From assembly GCA_002424865.1 (NCBI GenBank), contig DILC01000047.1:1-36846 (forward strand): a DNA stretch of 36,846 nucleotides, given 5' to 3'. The notes beneath the pieces are model-generated. The model made no database searches, was not told the DNA's origin, and was given only the letters and a program-made list of their open reading frames with translations. Every line of letters begins with the position of its first letter. Position 1 is the stretch's first letter. The DNA comes from Rhodocyclaceae bacterium UBA5602. GTDB taxonomy: Bacteria; Pseudomonadota; Gammaproteobacteria; Burkholderiales; Rhodocyclaceae. Positions 33,978 to 36,846 of this stretch are shown here, piece by piece. Made by a program: the position numbers and the translations under genes.

Positions 33978-35335
33978 AGACGACGCCGCGTCGTCGGCAG
34001 GGGGACGTGCATCGCGTCCTGATTGTGGATGATGAAGCGGATATCCGCGAGTTGCTTGACTTAACCCTGGCCCGCATGGGGCTGGCAGTTGATTGTGCTG
34101 GCTCGCTGGCAGAGGCATTTTTGCTGTTGAATCAGCATAGCTATCAGCTCTGTTTGACCGACATGCGCTTGCCTGATGGTACTGGTCTGGATTTGGTCCG
34201 GCACGTCAATGGCGCGATGGCGAAGCTGCCTGTGGCGGTTGTGACCGCCTATGGCAGTGCTGATAATGCCGTGGCCGCACTCAAAGAGGGGGCTTTTGAT
34301 TATCTTCCCAAGCCCGTCTCGCTCGATCAGTTAAGGAGCCTGGTGAAGCTAGCGCTTGAACTGCCCGATGAGGAGCCAACAACGCACGTCAGTGCGGATA
34401 AACGTTTGCTGGGCAACTCGGTTGCAATCCGGCAGGTGCGCGCCATGATTGAGCGCGTGGCGCGCAGCCAGGCACCGATTCATATTGCGGGGGAATCAGG
34501 CAGCGGCAAAGAGTTGGCGGCACAGTTGATTCATCAGCTAGGCGCACGCCGCGGGCGTCCCTTTGTCCCCGTGAATTGCGGCGCCATCCCCGAGAACTTG
34601 ATGGAGAGCGAGTTTTTTGGTTATCGCAAGGGCGCATTTACGGGCGCCTTTGATGATCGCGATGGTTTTTTCCAGGCCGCCAACGGGGGCACTTTATTCC
34701 TCGATGAAGTGGCCGATCTGCCGCTGGCCATGCAAGTCAAGCTCCTGCGCGTCATTCAGGAAAAGCGCGTGCGCAAGATAGGCGCTCCGACGGAAGAAAA
34801 TGTCGATGTCCGCGTGATATGCGCAACGCATCAGGATATGCAGGCACTCGTTGAAACCGGCCGATTTCGCCAGGATCTTTTTTATCGGCTCAATGTGATT
34901 GAGCTGCGCATGCCTTCTTTGCGCGAGTGTCTTGATGATGTGCCGATATTGGCCAAGCATATCCTTGACCGCCTGGCGCATGCCGCTGGCATTCGTCCGC
35001 CCTTGCTCTCGGCTGAATCGCTCAAAGCGCTCAAGTCCCACCCATTTCCCGGCAATGTCCGCGAGCTTGAAAATACGCTGGAACGCGCCTTGGCGCTCAT
35101 GAATGGCAGCTACATTGAAGTCGCTGACTTGAGCCTGAAATCATCCCGCCAAGGGGGCTTTTCCCTACCCCTGATGACGAGTACCTTGCAAGATTCGCTG
35201 GATCAGGTGGAGCGGAAAATGATTCTTGATGCCTTGCAGAAAACACACAATAACCGAACCGCCGCCGCGCAGGTTCTGGGGGTGACGTTTCGCTCCTTGC
35301 GCTACCGCATGGCGAGATTGGGAATGAATGATTAA
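33968..35335 (+). CDS. pilR: Sigma-54 response regulator PilR
   Basis: This 455-residue NtrC-class regulator has a receiver domain with phospho-acceptor Asp65 (LTDMRLPDG), an AAA+ sigma-54 activation domain with Walker A GESGSGKE (from 175) and a canonical GAFTGA loop (222-227), and a Fis-type HTH at the end (NRTAAAQVLGVTFRSLRYRM). ATG 33968 overlaps the pilS stop and has AGGGGAG 4 nt upstream, so the two are coupled. In known systems PilS/PilR activates pilA through RpoN. It shares an AAA+ type with the catabolic activator but keeps the Thr in GAFTGA. Confidence 0.92.
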   Translation: MSVKTTPRRRQGDVHRVLIVDDEADIRELLDLTLARMGLAVDCAGSLAEAFLLLNQHSYQLCLTDMRLPDGTGLDLVRHVNGAMAKLPVAVVTAYGSADNAVAALKEGAFDYLPKPVSLDQLRSLVKLALELPDEEPTTHVSADKRLLGNSVAIRQVRAMIERVARSQAPIHIAGESGSGKELAAQLIHQLGARRGRPFVPVNCGAIPENLMESEFFGYRKGAFTGAFDDRDGFFQAANGGTLFLDEVADLPLAMQVKLLRVIQEKRVRKIGAPTEENVDVRVICATHQDMQALVETGRFRQDLFYRLNVIELRMPSLRECLDDVPILAKHILDRLAHAAGIRPPLLSAESLKALKSHPFPGNVRELENTLERALALMNGSYIEVADLSLKSSRQGGFSLPLMTSTLQDSLDQVERKMILDALQKTHNNRTAAAQVLGVTFRSLRYRMARLGMND

Positions 35336-35444
35336 CGTGAAAGGCTTGGGGCAAGTGCGCTGTGCAATCACCGGGCGCAACGCGCCGGACAGAAGCCTTG
35401 CCGCGAGGGAAGGATGGGCGGGGCGGGCTTTGTGTGCTGCCTTT

Positions 35445-35464
35445 CGCGGGTTTTATCACCCGCG
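35445..35464. other. Hairpin in the pilR-ampD gap
   Basis: CGCGGGT (35445-35451) pairs perfectly with ACCCGCG (35458-35464) around a 6-nt loop, in the 176-bp gap after pilR. No T-run follows, so it is either a weak terminator or a stabilising hairpin. Nothing else is recognisable in the gap. Confidence 0.4.
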
Positions 35465-35511
35465 GGCGGCATCGGCTTGCCATGGGCACCATGTGCGTCA
35501 GGGGTGAATGA

Positions 35512-36069
35512 GTGAGTAGCATATCGCCTTCAGATGCGGGGTGGGTGCCGGCTGCGCAGCGCATTCTGTCGCCCAACTTTGATGACCGTCCGCCCGGAGG
35601 TGAGGTTTCGCTCATCGTGATCCACGCGATCAGTTTGCCGCCCGCTCAATTTGGCGGCGCCGGTATTGTGGATTTGTTCACGAATCAATTAGCGCCCGAA
35701 GCGCATCCTTATTACCGCGAGATTGCCGGGTTGAAAGTTTCCGCGCATTTTTTGATTCGCCGCCAAGGGGAGTTGATTCAGTTTGTCTCGACCCGGCAGC
35801 GTGCATGGCATGCGGGTATTTCGTCCTGGGCGGGGCGTGGCCGCTGCAATGATTTTTCGATCGGGATTGAATTGGAAGGCAGTGATGACATCCCCTTTGA
35901 TGCGGCGCAATACGCAACGCTCAACGGCTTGCTGGCCAGTCTGCTGAAAGAATATGCCATCACCGCCGTGGTTGGGCATAGCGACATCGCCCCCGGCCGG
36001 AAAACAGATCCTGGCCCGTTATTTGACTGGCATTTGCTGAGCTTGCCTTGCGGGTTATTGAGAAAGTAA
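35512..36069 (+). CDS. ampD: 1,6-anhydro-N-acetylmuramyl-L-alanine amidase AmpD
   Basis: This 185-residue cytosolic zinc amidase cleaves the stem peptide from anhydro-muropeptides in peptidoglycan recycling. Zinc ligands and catalytic residues line up with AmpD: His38 (IVIHAIS), Glu120 (SIGIELEG), His156 (VGHSDIAPGRKTDPG), Lys164 and Asp166. Length matches the family. The start is GTG 35512, with GGGG about 8 nt upstream. It stands downstream of pilR on the same strand. If an AmpR/AmpC system exists in this organism, AmpD would set its inducer level; none is visible here. Confidence 0.93.
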   Translation: MSSISPSDAGWVPAAQRILSPNFDDRPPGGEVSLIVIHAISLPPAQFGGAGIVDLFTNQLAPEAHPYYREIAGLKVSAHFLIRRQGELIQFVSTRQRAWHAGISSWAGRGRCNDFSIGIELEGSDDIPFDAAQYATLNGLLASLLKEYAITAVVGHSDIAPGRKTDPGPLFDWHLLSLPCGLLRK

Positions 36070-36436
36070 GTATTGCTTTGGCTGTACTCATCTGTAGCGG
36101 GCACTGGCGCCCATGGCAAGCCGATGCCACCCGCGGGTGGAGCATGAAGCCCCCCCGCACGTGGGAGGAGGCTGTCTGGCCCGCTTGCGGGCGGTGTGGC
36201 CTGGCAGCAAATGGCGTTGTTTCACGCGGGATCCCGGCCCTTTCGAGCAGGCCGGTTTATGCGAAATGAATTCCCTGTGTTTTCGCTGCATTTAATTAAA
36301 GCAAATTGATAGGTGGATAAAGGGGTGGAATTCATTGTTTTCAAATGTATCAACGCAATGGATAATCCGGATCAACCCAAATGGGTTGATTAAATAGAAG
36401 CGGCTCTTCCCTGTTAACTTGTTAAGGAGAATCACC
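36070..36436. other. Intergenic region before the histone-like gene
   Basis: This 367 bp holds no gene. It has a G/C-rich left half and an A/T-rich right half. The main structure is a perfect hairpin at 36371-36390 (ATCAACCC, loop AAAT, GGGTTGAT) about 46 bp before the start codon. It could be an operator or a leader structure in the histone-like mRNA. Confidence 0.5.
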
Positions 36437-36846
36437 ATGGTTGTAAAGAAAAAAGAAACCACGGTTGCGGCAGCGAAGAAGCCCGCTGCCAAAAAAACCG
36501 AAGAAAAGAAAGTCATTGCAAAAAAAGCCGCAGCCAAGCCTGAAGTAAAAAAAGCGGAAGCTAAAAAACTGGTGGCTAAAACTGCTGAGAAAAAGGCCGT
36601 AACCAAAAAAACAGCGGCCACAAAAGCGGTGGCCAAGAAAGCCGCAGCCAAGCCTGATGTGAAAAAAGGAGCCACTAAAAAGCCAGCTGCCAAGCCTGCC
36701 GAGAAAAAAGTGGTTGCCAAAAAGGCGGTGGCGACAAAAGCTGTTGTGAAAAAGGCCGCGGCCCAGCCTGTGGCCAAGAAAGCCGTAGCGAAAAAAGCCG
36801 CTGAAAAACCGGTTGCAAAAAAAGTAGCGGCGACAAAAGCTGTGGC
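36437..36846 (+). CDS. Histone H1-like Lys/Ala-rich DNA-binding protein, 3'-truncated by window end
   Basis: This frame stays open to the end of the window (136 codons). It encodes a basic low-complexity protein built almost only of Lys, Ala, Val, Pro, Thr and Glu, with repeated AAAKP, VAKKA and AVAKK units. It resembles the C-terminal tail of histone H1 and bacterial AlgP/Hc1/BpH1-type proteins that bind and compact DNA. AAGGAGA lies 6 nt before ATG 36437, a strong ribosome binding site. A DNA segment starting GCCGCAGCCAAGCCTGA at 36527 recurs at 36641, a 114-bp (38-codon) spacing, so repeat-number variation is likely. The C-terminus is outside the window. Confidence 0.85.
   Translation, partial: MVVKKKETTVAAAKKPAAKKTEEKKVIAKKAAAKPEVKKAEAKKLVAKTAEKKAVTKKTAATKAVAKKAAAKPDVKKGATKKPAAKPAEKKVVAKKAVATKAVVKKAAAQPVAKKAVAKKAAEKPVAKKVAATKAV

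Noticed and set aside
36292..36777. 161-codon frame on the minus strand rich in Ala, Phe and Thr
   Set aside because: It is the mirror of the Lys/Ala-rich gene on the plus strand, whose start has a strong ribosome binding site. The hydrophobic composition follows from reading AAA/GCC codons backwards.
1..36846. CRISPR arrays, insertion sequences, prophage or integron features, tRNA genes
   Set aside because: No spaced identical repeats, transposase motifs, phage genes or cloverleaf-like sequences were recognised on either strand; the protein named site-specific recombinase has no recombinase motif.

Overview
The window reads as a chromosomal segment of a betaproteobacterium. The clues are a Gcr-type membrane 'site-specific recombinase', a MaeB malic enzyme fused to a phosphotransacetylase-like domain, a PP0621-like small protein next to a PilS/PilR pair and AmpD, and a lysine/alanine-rich histone H1-like protein. 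The order or genus cannot be fixed from the sequence alone. A PAH- or alicyclic-degrading member of Rhodocyclales/Nitrosomonadales would fit, but that is inference.

Left part (1-7.6 kb), cation transport. A P-type ATPase cut by the window start runs rightward. It converges on a leftward two-gene operon of a Ca2+/cation antiporter and a second, SERCA-like P-type ATPase, whose ends overlap. Behind them lies a decayed SulP anion transporter in three frames with its middle missing.

Housekeeping and accessory part (7.6-18.7 kb). This holds the Gcr-family membrane protein, a UvrD-type helicase, a leftward three-gene run (ParA-like ATPase, methyltransferase, phytochelatin-synthase-like protease), the malic enzyme, a quinone oxidoreductase and a second orphan ParA-like ATPase.

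Catabolic island (18.8-29.6 kb), the most distinctive part. An XylR/DmpR-type sigma-54 activator is transcribed away from an oxygenase cluster. A consensus -24/-12 promoter and upstream dyads lie between them. The cluster holds a stand-alone Rieske oxygenase alpha subunit, an unrecognised 119-residue protein, an SDR with its catalytic Tyr replaced by His, a glutathione transferase, a second Rieske oxygenase with alpha and beta subunits, a canonical SDR that would suit diol dehydrogenation, and a Baeyer-Villiger-type flavin monooxygenase with Ala in place of the fingerprint His. Another SDR lies on the far side of the regulator. No ferredoxin, reductase or ring-cleavage enzyme is present. The likely logic is oxygenation of an aromatic or alicyclic substrate, SDR oxidation to a ketone or catechol, and oxygen insertion by the monooxygenase. 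The substrate cannot be deduced.

Right part (29.6-36.8 kb). A leftward group holds HflX, a VF530-like protein and a small hypothetical protein. A rightward group holds the PP0621-like protein, PilS, PilR and AmpD. The window ends inside the H1-like gene. No tRNA, rRNA, CRISPR array, insertion sequence or prophage was recognised.
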